Assembly (NCBI GenBank): GCA_949126835.1
Contig: OX421497.1
Span: 43,174,226-43,238,225, forward strand
DNA length: 64,000 nucleotides
Direction of reading: 5' to 3'
Origin: Anisus vortex
Taxonomy: Eukaryota > Mollusca > Gastropoda > Planorbidae
Shown: in pieces, positions 45,033-54,819 of the stretch
Numbering within the stretch: the first letter of the stretch is position 1
Layout: each line of letters begins with the position of its first letter
Program-made: the position numbers and the translations under genes
Notes under the pieces: generated by a model
Database searches by the model: none
Seen by the model: the letters and a program-made list of their open reading frames with translations, nothing else
What the model was told of the DNA's origin: nothing

Positions 45033-45698
45033 ATGGGAGCAGCTAGCCAGAATCGTCTGTCAACGCGAGACTATTTAATTCGACTTGCGTCATTCCGCCA
45101 TATTTCTTTAAACTTCCGAACTGAGATTGTGCATCCGATGAGCTTGGCAATGTCTGGTTTTTACTATTCAGGAAGCGGAAGTGACGTTATTTGCTCAGCG
45201 TGTGCTAAAAAGGTGGATCTAAAGAAATTCGCAAACGACCCTAGTGACCGCGACTACCATAACCCAGATTGTTCGTTTGTGAAATTAACGCTAAGGGATA
45301 CTTTTGAAGACAGTCAAAACTTTGATACAACTCCAAACAGAGACATAAATTCGGATTATTTGCGAGGTTCATCTGTCGAGCCTGAAATCAGCCCAGCAAT
45401 AATTTCCGTTTTTGGCAACGCTGACCCTACTTCACATTCCAGGTTAAAAGAAAGTGACCAGTCACATGCTAGAAATAATGAAAGGTCAGTCCGTGAAATG
45501 ACCAGGAGTTTACTTGATCGAGAAAACCAAGCCCTGAAACAACAGATGCAATGTAAATCCTGTAAGACTTCACCTGTCCAAGATTTATTCCTGCCGTGTG
45601 GAGAGATGTACACGTGCAAAGATTGTTCCAATAAATTCACACATTGTCCATCTTGTGGGAAGAGAATTCTGGGAACTGTCACAGTTTTCTTCTCATGA
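45033..45698 (+). CDS. IAP-like protein with one BIR-like domain and a C-terminal RING
   Basis: A 221-residue single-exon frame. Residues about 18-88 form a BIR-like fold (RLASFRHIS, SLAMSGFYYSGSGSDVIC, SACAKKVD, NDPSDRDYHNPDCSF). Residues about 174-221 form an IAP-type RING (CKSC, DLFLPCG, YTCKDC, HCPSCGKRILGTV) ending with the FFS tail usual in IAPs. IAPs bind caspases through BIR domains and ubiquitinate targets through the RING. Two departures stand out. The BIR His that normally follows DPxxE is displaced (DPSDRDYH, one residue short), and the RING His after CG is Glu (LPCGEMYTC). Zinc binding may be weakened at both. The start is the first ATG, 31 bp after a possible acceptor. The same-strand BIR gene at 54.8 kb is a likely family neighbour. 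BIRC7-like by layout; function inferred. Confidence 0.85.
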   Translation: MGAASQNRLSTRDYLIRLASFRHISLNFRTEIVHPMSLAMSGFYYSGSGSDVICSACAKKVDLKKFANDPSDRDYHNPDCSFVKLTLRDTFEDSQNFDTTPNRDINSDYLRGSSVEPEISPAIISVFGNADPTSHSRLKESDQSHARNNERSVREMTRSLLDRENQALKQQMQCKSCKTSPVQDLFLPCGEMYTCKDCSNKFTHCPSCGKRILGTVTVFFS

Positions 45699-47182
45699 AG
45701 TTTACTACTGGTAACTTTTAGTTTAGAAGACTAGTGACATATCATAACTCTGCGATGTAGCCAAACTTACTGAATCTTCAAATTATAAGAATTCTAGTAA
45801 GCTATCCATGGGAACTAATACACCATGATTACAATTTTTACTCTTTTTGTCATAGTAATAGTCTATGCTTCTGGCACCATTGATTTAATGTTACATTGTC
45901 AGTACGTTTTGTCCATTACGTTCTGTAAACGTTCTCTCGGGAAATATTGTTGTTTGTATATTGCCATTGTTTTTTTGTTGTTTTACAATGTTTTTACCCG
46001 AGTTTTATTTACTCTATGCATGTGTTCTCTTTTATATATTTGTATACTTATATATTACATTTTTATGAGACAATACTTCTGTAAAATTTAAGTCATAAAA
46101 CTATATTTTGCCATATAATGTCTTTTTTATATCTTTAATACGTAAAATACTATGCATTTCAATTTTTTAATGATTTTTTATTCCCATTAGATGTCAATAC
46201 GGTAATTTGCTAGATTAATTGAAGTGTAGTTGGGGAACAAGTTAACGAATTATTTGAACTTTCGAACCCTCACCCAGTAACACAAAATTAAATAGAGATT
46301 TAAGTAGTTGATGCTGCGTGAGAACACAGTTTCCTTTCTTATACATTTAATCTAACGAAACCTACATTGTTTTTAATGAAGATGATTTTATTAATTGTTT
46401 TATAGTAGCAGCCCAAATTTGAATGGATGGCGCCAACACAAAACCCATGGTATTACATGCAACTGTATGTCTCTTATCCTTTATAAACATACATTAGCAA
46501 TTTTGCTGGTACATTGAAAAATGAAATATAACTTTTTGAAGTTTTTGTGTTTATAGTAATTTAATCCCCCCCCCCCCCCGACCCCCATAATGATTCTCCA
46601 AAATAAGACTTATAATATTAGTTTTTTTATATACTTTACAACAGTCCATAGCCATAGCCTAATTTTAAGCAATTTAAATTTGATTGTTTAGTTTAAATAA
46701 TTTATTTACAGTTTATTGTTGGTTATATAATCTAATTTGTTTGACTTCCATAACAATAAAAATAATATACCAACTACAATACTTTGTTTCTTGTTGACCT
46801 AAACTAACCTGATGTTAGAATTGAATTGTCAAAATGAGTCACACGATCTCTTGAAAACCTTCTTAAAGCTGCTAAGTTAGAGTAGGCATCGAGGTAAAAT
46901 GTACTTCAAATAATCTGTATTGGTTAACCAGTGCTATACAATGGGTTCTGGATTACACAATAGTGCTGATATAATGATACACCTGCTTATTTCTGATAAC
47001 GATGTCATTTTTAGGCTGTAGATCTATGCACTATTGAACGTTTTTACACCACTACTGTTTTACTTTTCTTTTAGGTCGGCTAATGTTACACTTATTTGCT
47101 TTGTCCAATGTTTGTGCGGTTTTAAATTATTAATTAGCTTTATATCTTTTCAGCTTAGATATTTAAGAATAAGAATGGACAT
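45699..47182. other. 3' region of the IAP-like gene and intergenic DNA
   Basis: No second gene seen. A hydrophobic 88-codon frame at 45825-46091 is Leu/Ile/Phe-rich from AT-rich DNA and has no support. A 17-18 base C run lies at 46567. No polyadenylation site could be chosen with confidence. Confidence 0.4.
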
Positions 47183-47236
47183 TTCTATAGCGCTTCTATC
47201 CATGCTATTAAATTAGCATGCTCAGTGCGCTCTTGG
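47183..47236 (-). repeat. SINE family 2, 3' fragment
   Basis: TATAGCGCTTCTATCCATGC ... TTAGCATGCTCAGTGCGCTC matches the inverse 3' end of the SINE at 38088-38297. Confidence 0.7.
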
Positions 47237-47289
47237 TGTGATTTGTAGTGGCAGATGTATTAGCCAAAGAGAAAGGCTTGTTTGTTGCT

Positions 47290-47345
47290 CGATGTTAAAT
47301 GCGCTCCGAGTTTACATTATGTTTGTTGGCAGCGCCATTGACGAG
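47290..47345 (+). repeat. LINE 3' end fragment
   Basis: AAATGCGCTCCGAGTTTACA and GTTTGTTGGCAGCGCCATT match the 3' tail following the LINE fragment at 62857-63222 (CACTCTGAGCTTACATT, TTGTTGGCAGCGCTATA). An inverted piece lies at 47890-47925 (AAGCTCGGAGCGCCAACATA). Confidence 0.6.
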
Positions 47346-47619
47346 ACTTAAATCTTATGCATGCATACATTTTGGATGACACATCACTTCCGATCCTATT
47401 CGCTAAATTGGATAAAACAAAATGGCTGCCTTCTGCTATACATTTTGGATACTCACTTTTAATATTGTAGACATAATCCTCACAATAATACTTATAGCCT
47501 TTGTTTATTAGTAGTCGGCCTGAACTTGCAGTTGAAAGTACAATGAATTTCTCAACATCCGTGAATGTTAAGTCAGCAACAAGGCGTAAATCTCTGGTTT
47601 CAATCGTAATGGTTGCCAT
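47317..47619 (-). CDS. short frame with a FLYWCH-like segment
   Basis: From the ATG at 47619 the minus strand reads MATITIETRDLRLVAD, FTDVEKFIVLSTASSGRLLI, NKGYKYYCEDYVYN and SEYPKC over about 100 codons. FIVLSTASSGRLLINKGYKY resembles the start of FLYWCH zinc fingers, which occur in MULE-type transposases and host regulators. The terminal QWRC looks apt but lies in a LINE 3'-end repeat (47317-47345) and is probably coincidental. The true exon, if real, would end before that repeat, perhaps at a splice site not identified. Function unknown. Confidence 0.3.
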   Translation of the reverse strand: MATITIETRDLRLVADLTFTDVEKFIVLSTASSGRLLINKGYKYYCEDYVYNIKSEYPKCIAEGSHFVLSNLANRIGSDVSSKMYACIRFKSRQWRCQQT

Positions 47620-47982
47620 TGTAAGCAAAACAAAATGAAACCGGAAGTTTAGCAATGCACTTGAAACATGCCGAAAATATAATTATACGGTTGTTTACGG
47701 GAATATAGCAGAAATGCATTTTCATCCAAATTGCTTATTTAAGACTCGTCAATACAAATGAAATTATTATTAATATCACTATTAAAAACGTATCTAACAT
47801 CATCCAGTTAAGTAATGAGGCGCATCATTTATGTTTGCGTGTAAGATATCTACTGAGGTGGCGAAGCTCAAGGACAAACAAAGCAACCACAACACTGTTA
47901 CATAAAGCTCGGAGCGCCAACATAGTAATAATTTTATTGTATTTTTGTTAAGTGGGGTAAGTAGGAAGTGTTTGTTCTAGAG

Positions 47983-48181
47983 CAGGGATCGGCAATCAAT
48001 GGCACGCGTGCCAGACTTGACACGCCGTGGGCTTTTCAATGGCACGCGGAAGACTTTAGAAAAGGCAAATCGAGTTTTTTACTACAAGAAATTGAGTGCC
48101 AGAGCAGGATACATTTTAGCCTCCTGGTACGCTGAATGTATTAGAAATCCTACATTATTATCAAAAGGTTGACGACCACTG
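47983..48181. mobile_element. hAT-type MITE, 199 bp
   Basis: CAGGGATCGGCAATC at the left and GGTTGACGACCACTG at the right are imperfect inverted repeats of the CAGnGrTCnnCAAcC type. Flanks TTCTAGAG (47975-47982) and TTATAGAG (48182-48189) match at 7 of 8 positions, consistent with an hAT duplication. The interior has the GGCACGCG/CACGCGTG motifs often seen in such elements. Confidence 0.75.
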
Positions 48182-48189
48182 TTATAGAG

Positions 48190-48352
48190 AAATCACTCAT
48201 ACACACACACAAATACACTTAGTCAGACAGAGACAAACACATACGAACACTCGCACTCGCACACACATGCACACATACACACACAAATATATATATATAT
48301 ATATAAGATTTCTTTATTGATCCAAACAAATGGAAATTTGTCTTGATTACAG
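48190..48352. repeat. CA-rich microsatellite and inverted LINE/SINE tail
   Basis: Irregular (CA)n with a (TA)n end covers 48195-48305. Then 48305-48352 (TTTCTTTATTGATCCAAACA and following) is the inverse of the retroelement tail at 25505-25553. Confidence 0.6.
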
Positions 48353-48406
48353 ATGTTTTGTCCTTCAGCATATTTTTAACAAAATAAAAGAATTGTTTGT
48401 TTTCAA

Positions 48407-49318
48407 TAGGGATGTTAAACGAAAACCGGAATACCGGATTCCGGTTTTGAAACCTAAAACCGGTTTTGATTTTCAAAACCGGATTTCGGTTTGTTGGTTG
48501 GTAGTTGGAAAATAATCATTATTTCAAGTAGAAGACCCTTTTTTTTTGGTTCTGATTGAAATATTTTTAATGAATAATGTTGGATTCGCACAAAACCATT
48601 CTTGAAATGCCTTGCTAACACTATTTACTTAGTGTTTCCAAATACAAACTATGGCTTGCGATAAAAACAACATCAAACCAATTGTTAAGTTACAGTTACC
48701 ATTAACGTGAATCTTTTTACTTGTCATCTCTTAGATGTTCGCGCGTCTTTGATGTACGCAATAGAGAGATGCAAACTAGCCCTTCGATGTGACCCTGAAC
48801 TAGGCCTAGGCACCGCGTCTGTGCTTTATTGTTAACGGGACTATTAAATACACATTCTTTTGATTGGTGCTACGCGAACCCTTTCAATACAGAATTTTTT
48901 TTACAAGTTACCATATTATAGGCTATGCCTCTTCATATGCTTCTTAGTATTATGATTATGGTAAACGATAATCTGAAATTTGATTATCACTATTAAAAAT
49001 TGAAAGCTATCATCGGTTGTAATCAATTAGCCCGCATTTTTTTTAGTTCTAAAGAATTTTATGGTAAAGTGTACAAAATCATATTCAATTCTATTCACAC
49101 AAATCAACCCATTTAATGCCCTGCAAACACTAATTAAGTTTGAACTACTTTTCAAATATAGCCTACTTACAAAACTACGCACATTAAGCTTTTCCGGCCT
49201 GTGAGTGACTTCAATGTGATATTGCGCAAGAAGGGGGGGGGGGACCGAGATCCGGTTTTAAACCGGTTTTATAGAACCGAAAACCGGTTTTGAGAAAAAA
49301 CCGGTTTTAACATCCCTA
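48407..49318 (+). mobile_element. second copy of the TAGGGATG hAT element
   Basis: Starts TAGGGATGTTAAACG and ends GGTTTTAACATCCCTA with the same AAACCGG motifs as the 1089-1878 copy. Perfect 8-bp target duplication GTTTTCAA (48399-48406 and 49319-49326). The BED-finger segment is replaced by other sequence. Compared with copy 1 it has GCCTA extra at 49161-49165 (AAATATAGCCTACTTAC against AAATATACCTAC). Confidence 0.9.
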
Positions 49319-49410
49319 GTTTTCAAGCACAGAAATATACTTATAAAAATAGACAAGCGCACACACAATCACACAATTTATCATGCAAGAAAAAGTTCAT
49401 TAGTAGTCAT

Positions 49411-49735
49411 CTATATCTATTGTATCTATATCTATTGTATCTATATCTATTGTATCTATATCTATTGTATCTATATCTATTGTATCTATATCTATTGTAT
49501 CTATATCTATTGTATCTATATCTATTGTATCTATATCTATTGTATCTATATCTATTGTATCTATATCTATTGTATCTATATCTATTGTATCTATATCTAT
49601 TGTATCTATATCTATTGTATCTATATCTATTGTATCTATATCTATTGTATCTATATCTATTGTATCTATATCTATTGTATCTATATCTATTGTATCTATA
49701 TCTATTGTATCTATATCTATTGTATCTATATTATA
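49411..49735. repeat. 15-bp minisatellite, ~21 perfect copies
   Basis: TATCTATATCTATTG repeats without a change over some 320 bp. A long frame across it reads YLYLL repeated; this is a by-product of the 15-bp period being divisible by three, not a protein gene. The near absence of divergence suggests recent expansion. Confidence 0.9.
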
Positions 49736-49739
49736 TATT

Positions 49740-50045
49740 AACCCTAACCCCTACTTACTGCCCGCCACCCCTAATGGGGGGTTTCGACCACCAGTTGTAG
49801 ACATCCAGAGTTCTCTATCCTGGGTCAATTTTTCTATTTCTTTCCTTCCATTTTTAAAATGGTTGCCTCTTTAACGCTTCTCCAGCTGTTCCTCGAACGA
49901 CCTCCTTTTCTCTTTCCATGTGGATTCCACGTCTAGTGACGTGGTATGTGCCCTATCCAACCTTATCTCCTTTTCCTGATCATCTTCAACAGAAAGCTGG
50001 CAGGGCTATTGGCTGAGTTGGCATTGATGATTGTATCAGGCAAAC
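49740..50045 (-). pseudogene. LINE remnant (RTE-like 3' region)
   Basis: On the minus strand, GATGTCTACAACTGGTGGTC and GAAACCCCCCATTAGGGGT, preceded by GAAAAGGAGGTCGTTCGAGG-type sequence, resemble the end of an RTE-class ORF and its 3' UTR. Frames are broken. The AACCCTAACCCC at 49740 belongs to this remnant and is too short to be telomeric. Confidence 0.4.
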
Positions 50046-50629
50046 GAATCTGATGAACTCTATTTAGGGAACAGCTAATCTTCAAATGCTTTAAATTAAA
50101 GCTATTTTCTTTAAAAAAAAAAATCAAATAAGAATGTTTTTAATTCTGATTTTATACTGTCAATATAAAGTGACAAAAATTTAACATTCAGCCATATTGA
50201 GGAAGCTTTTTATTATAAAGAATGTTTGGCTAAAATTAGATCACTTAAATGGTTAAAATAAGGAACTATAAATAAAATTAGTCGAATATAGGTAATTAAA
50301 CAACTAATTATCGAAACATGAACACACCACTTAGAAAGAGAACAGTAATTATTTTTATGCAGTTTGAAAAGGGACATTACCGCGTGCTTTTCCCATTCAA
50401 TAGCTCTGTTAATTCTCTTGCTATTAAGCTGTTGTTCAGACAGTTACATAACACTCTTTATCATAAACCAATTCATTACTAATAGTTAATCTCTAAAAAA
50501 ATTGGGGTAAATAAAGATTGCTGGGCCACACGCATAGTCTATCGTTTATCGAGTACATGGTCAACATTTCTAACTTAGGCCAACTAATAAATCCTAGAAA
50601 AAAAATGATCATACATACTTAGATGTTAA

Positions 50630-50703
50630 CCCTTACAGTCCCGGGCGCGTATATAGCGGAACTGAAAGGAAGCATATATAGAAGTAGGTCGGTACGGGAA
50701 GGG
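50630..50703. mobile_element. 74-bp piggyBac-like MITE, TTAA-flanked
   Basis: TTAA (50626-50629) then CCCTTACAGTCCCGG; at the other end CGGTACGGGAAGGG then TTAA (50704-50707). Same left terminus as the 603-bp element at 6639-7241. It is inserted just upstream of a LINE C-terminal fragment. Confidence 0.75.
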
Positions 50704-50707
50704 TTAA

Positions 50708-50867
50708 GATGTAAGGCCTACTGCTATTATGTATTACGAGCATTCTCATACGTGGGCCCGTCCGCCTGGAATGCCCTCCCACAACAGCATCGACAAAGCC
50801 TTAGCTTTGACACCTTCAGAAGCGGGTTGAAGACCCACCTATTCAAGTAGCAGTTTATTATTTTTTC
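50708..50867 (+). pseudogene. LINE reverse transcriptase C-terminus (CR1/L2/Jockey-like)
   Basis: The frame reads LRAFSYVGPSAWNALPQQ then SFDTFRSGLKTHLFK and stops. FS...P..WN.LP......S...FK..LK..LF is the well-known C-terminal signature of CR1/L2/Jockey-type ORF2s. Upstream sequence is cut by the piggyBac-like MITE. The 3' UTR is interrupted at 50868 by a larger inverted-repeat element and resumes at about 52016 with GTTGACAGCGCATAG. Confidence 0.8.
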
Positions 50868-52015
50868 ATGTATATGTTACGGCCAAAGCCCGAAGTCGGC
50901 CAGATCGCGAAGTGGCCAATATCACCTCACATTTGACCGGCCAAAGCCCGATCTGTTCTTGATTTCGGACCTTGGCCGGCCAGATCGCGAAATGGCCAGG
51001 GGCGATTGGCCAAAGCCCGATTAAGAAGGTCATGATTTTGCAGATTTTGAGTGTTTGTATACCGTAATTATCACATTAGGCTTATATTGATTAATAATTA
51101 GGCTAAATTACAAAATCAGTCAAATTATTTTATTATAGTAAATTATCCATCTTTATTTATACTAAATTACAAAATCAGTCATGTTCATCTATCATAGTAC
51201 ATTTTAGATCTATAATCACTTGTTACAACTAAAATCCATGAGGAAATAAGTGCGTAAAGTCGTGTTTGGGGCGTTTTTACACAAGGAAGATCTACCTACG
51301 AAATATAACATGGACCAATGAGAAAGGAGTGGGTGGACTTTAAAGCCACGTATCTCTCTCCCATCCCTTTGTCCAAACATTCCAGTCGCTTGTGGCTTCG
51401 AGGGTCCGTCAATGGGTGGGGATGGAAGGGTGTTTTTCCGGTCGTCGGTGTAGGTCACGAGAACAATGATGGCCCTGCCCTGTACAGTATTGACACTCCC
51501 TCTCTATCTCTTTTCATAAAATCAAACACGCTCTTTGACATTGCGACTGGCGGCCCCACCCATGTTTATACAACACATGAAAATAGACCGTGCGGACAAT
51601 GACTAGATAAAAATACGGTCGCTCCTGCCTGACCTGACCACCTTTGTGGATTATCAAAAGTCAATCCTCTACCCTCAGAGACCATCCAGTCAATTTACGA
51701 CGCAAATGGTGTTTTTATCCAGGTAGATAGTTTACTAAACCGTGTGATAATTAATTTCCTTGATAATTAGTGACCACTTCGGCAGGACTTTCTCTGAAAA
51801 GCAGACGATGAACAGAAAGTTAACGTCACAGCGTATGTATCATTGTTCTTGCTACCTTATGCAAGCCGCCATCACACCTGTGCCGCCTACCGAACATTCT
51901 TGTATCAGCACATCGGACATTGGCCGAGGATCGTCAGCCACATCGCGAAGTGGCCGGCCAAAGTAGCCAGATTGCGATCTGGCCGCACTTCGGGTTTTGG
52001 CCGTAACATATACAT
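50868..52015. mobile_element. 1.15-kb inverted-repeat element inserted in a LINE 3' UTR
   Basis: ATGTATATGTTACGGCCAAA on the left recurs inverted at 52015 (TTTGGCCGTAACATATACAT, one mismatch), followed inward by GCCCGAAGT and CGGCCAGATCGCGA on both arms. The motif GGCCAGATCGCGAA/TTCGCGATCTGGCC repeats inside each arm at least three times, like subterminal binding sites. Frames inside (80-94 codons) show no domain. LINE sequence lies on both sides, so this insertion is younger than the LINE. No clear target duplication. Confidence 0.75.
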
Positions 52016-52108
52016 TTTTGTCTTTTATTCGTTGTCTGTTGACAGCGCATAGAACTGTTCCCAACGGCATATGCGCTATAGGCCTATAAGTCGTATTATT
52101 ATTATTAT
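52016..52108 (+). repeat. LINE 3' UTR continuation
   Basis: GTTGACAGCGCATAGAACTG ... GCGCTATAGGCCTATAAGTC then (ATT)n parallels TTGTTGGCAGCGCTATACAC then (ATT)n at 63178-63222. The GGCCTA after GCGCTATA here is absent from the 63-kb tail. Confidence 0.55.
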
Positions 52109-52241
<133 letters not shown>

Positions 52242-53087
52242 CATATTGAATTGTAGTTGAACTGTCGACGGGAATGAACACAAGAAGCTATCCACGGAGG
52301 GAGTGGGGAAAATTTTATATATATTTAAAACATAAACAGTAAATATTTTTTTTACAAAATTGCCAAAGGGGTTAACCCCGCCCCCCCTCCGCCCTCTTTT
52401 ACCTTAGCTCCGCCTCTGATTGGGAGTGACAGAATTGAGAATGTTCTGGGGCAACAGTGAAGGAAATGCGTACTTCGAACGCAGCTGCAACGCAGTAGAA
52501 ATTCAATGATTAAGCATACTATATGCTATTTATATTTTCTTACTAAGTAACTAACTGTGGATGCCTATACTTATACAAATTAAGATTAGTTCACAGCGAT
52601 GCGCTTTACTCTTTACTACCACAGACAAGAGGGACCTGCGTTCTTAAATGATGTAGGTAATGAAGCTTCTTCGTTTAAAGCGAAATACGAGGCCTAGGCC
52701 TTATACATTTAAAAAAAAAATCAAAATAGCTCAACGAACTTTCGGGAAATCCCAATATGACATAATTCTTATAAATCAGTCCTCTAGGCTATTGGTCTAC
52801 AATTCAACCAATCAGGTATTTGTGGTTGTTTTTTAAACTATAAAAAATGTTTTATCGGACGCAGTTTAAATGCCTACTGACAAGTTAGTTTTTATTACTA
52901 TCATTTGTTTTAGATTATACATTTTTAAACGTTTACAAAATCTTGAATTTCTAACAAGGAAGGCATAATTTTTATATTGGAGCTTTTAAAGGTAAGGCGA
53001 CACAAGCATTACTTTACATATTTAATGATCTTATTTTATAAAAGTTATATGCCACAAAACTCCCCTTCCATAAAGAAAAGAGGATTA

Positions 53088-53200
53088 TTGCGTCCTAAGC
53101 TTATTATTCGTGTTTTGAAACTAAGTCCAGTCTTGCATTTTGATTAGTGTTTTAAATGATGTTAATTTACTGGTATTCCTGGTTTGTTCAGGCATTTCTT
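53088..53200 (+). repeat. dispersed repeat D2, copy 1
   Basis: ATTGCGTCCTAAGCTTA, AGTCTTGCATTTTGATTAGT and TTTACTGGTATTCCTGGTTT match 61352-61450 and 63645-63745. The hydrophobic 121-codon frame starting here (53140-53505) is not supported as a gene. Confidence 0.7.
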
Positions 53201-53509
53201 GCTTACATGCCACTCGTAAAGAAAGAGTTCCTGCATATGGGAAAAGGAAAATGTTTTGTCCTGCTTATCTGAACATTGTTATATTGCTATTATGTTGTAT
53301 ATCTAAGTTAGAATCTAATGCCTTATATATTGTTACCACTTCACTCTTGGCCCTTTCGTCCTTTAGTACTCTCGTTAGTTTTGACTATGCGCTAGTCCTT
53401 GCAGTAGTTGCTTATACTTGTTATTCTTCTTATAAACTAGATTATATTATAAATAATATATTAGTCACCATTAGAAATACTATAGTTCTTAAATTATTAT
53501 GCTAATACA

Positions 53510-54712
53510 ACAGGATGTATTATAATTATTATCATTATTTAAAAATATATTTATTATTCTCACTATTTTACACAACTTGTTATGTCAGCATACAGACATT
53601 AGATCTAATTAAAGATATTTCAAAGTAGGCTAGATAAAAAAAAAAATAACTGAGTAAAAACTTTCTTAAACACATGCTAACTATAGCTACGTACTATTAT
53701 TTTATAGCTGTCCATATTATCATCTTAGTGTCTTATTTTAGATGATTTTGTACAGTTTCCTAAATACGTTTTCTACATGACCCAGCTGTTTTCATGCTTT
53801 GCTTGAGTAAGAGTTCTATACATTTTATGAACCACTAACATTTGATTTTCACCCATACTAGCCTTCGCCTATACCTAGAACTATTAGTGACATATAAAAT
53901 ATGTGCATTTCTACCTGTGAATATTTATATAGGCTATTAAATACCTGGGTAGGCCCTACATGTAGCTTTTGATAGCAGTATTATGCTCGAGATGCTAACG
54001 TAGCCTAAGGGTATTGTCAATACAAGGCCATTGCATGTCTGGGCATAAATTCCAAATTCCTGTTACCATAGCCCACAACTCACAGCTCTTGAAATTGTGT
54101 ACCTTATTTTTTTTCATTTAGCAATCTCCTGCGCTAGTCTTCTAAATTCCATAAATGACAGTCACAACAAAAAGGTTTCTAAACTGCTGAACATACTTAA
54201 CTAGTAATGTTTCTTCTTTTATAGCAAAAACTGTTTTAATGCACATAAGGCTTGGGGAGGGGGGGGGGGGAGGGAGGTGTTACAAAAGTAAGCATAATAT
54301 AGAATCTAAGTATGCACATACATTGGTTCAAGTTGTCGAGAGGGGGCTGGGAGTGAGTGGGTGTTTTGGCTCTACTGTGTCCCACTTCCTAACGCGATAA
54401 GGTGAATATTATTGCCCCAAAACTAATTGCCTTTATTGTGTGCTAATTGATTAGACAAGACTAAACTGCTTTGTGCTAATAATTTTCAATTAAAAACGTG
54501 GTGCGTGTCTCTCGATATTACTATGTTTATTCCATATTGTAATGTTTTAATAAAAAAATAATCTTTTAAATCATAACAGTAAATAAAGAGAAAATTTTAT
54601 ATATTTCTTTTTTTTCATGGAATGCAACTCTGTCCTATATGTGATAAAAAATATATTTCTTAGTATTTCAATTTTTTATAGATTTAAAAATGCTTATATA
54701 TTTTCTCTACAG
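53510..54712. other. intergenic / 5' region of the BIR-protease gene
   Basis: AT-rich, no coding frame. A strong acceptor TATTTTCTCTACAG ends at 54712, so 54713 onward is probably exon and at least one upstream 5' UTR exon is expected but not located. A G-run with GGGAGGG lies at 54254-54274. Confidence 0.45.
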
Positions 54713-54819
54713 GTTTGAATCCATTGAAGGCAATTACTTCTACGATTTTTATACTAGAATTTAAAAGTAAAGCTTTAGACGTATACAAATAGTAATTGTA
54801 ACACTTTATCCACTTGAAC

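Noticed and set aside
49738..49755. Interstitial telomere repeat (AACCCTAACCCC)
   Set aside because: Only about one and a half units, and it lies in a LINE remnant.
49420..49800. 126-codon open frame of repeated YLYLL
   Set aside because: By-product of a 15-bp tandem repeat; no start context, domain or conservation.
52385..52422. Additional hAT end (TAGCTCCGCCTCTG)
   Set aside because: Right-end-like only; no partner terminus found upstream.
53140..53505. Hydrophobic 121-codon membrane-protein-like frame
   Set aside because: Starts inside dispersed repeat D2; the rest is AT-rich DNA that naturally encodes Leu/Ile/Val/Ser/Tyr. No homologous domain seen.
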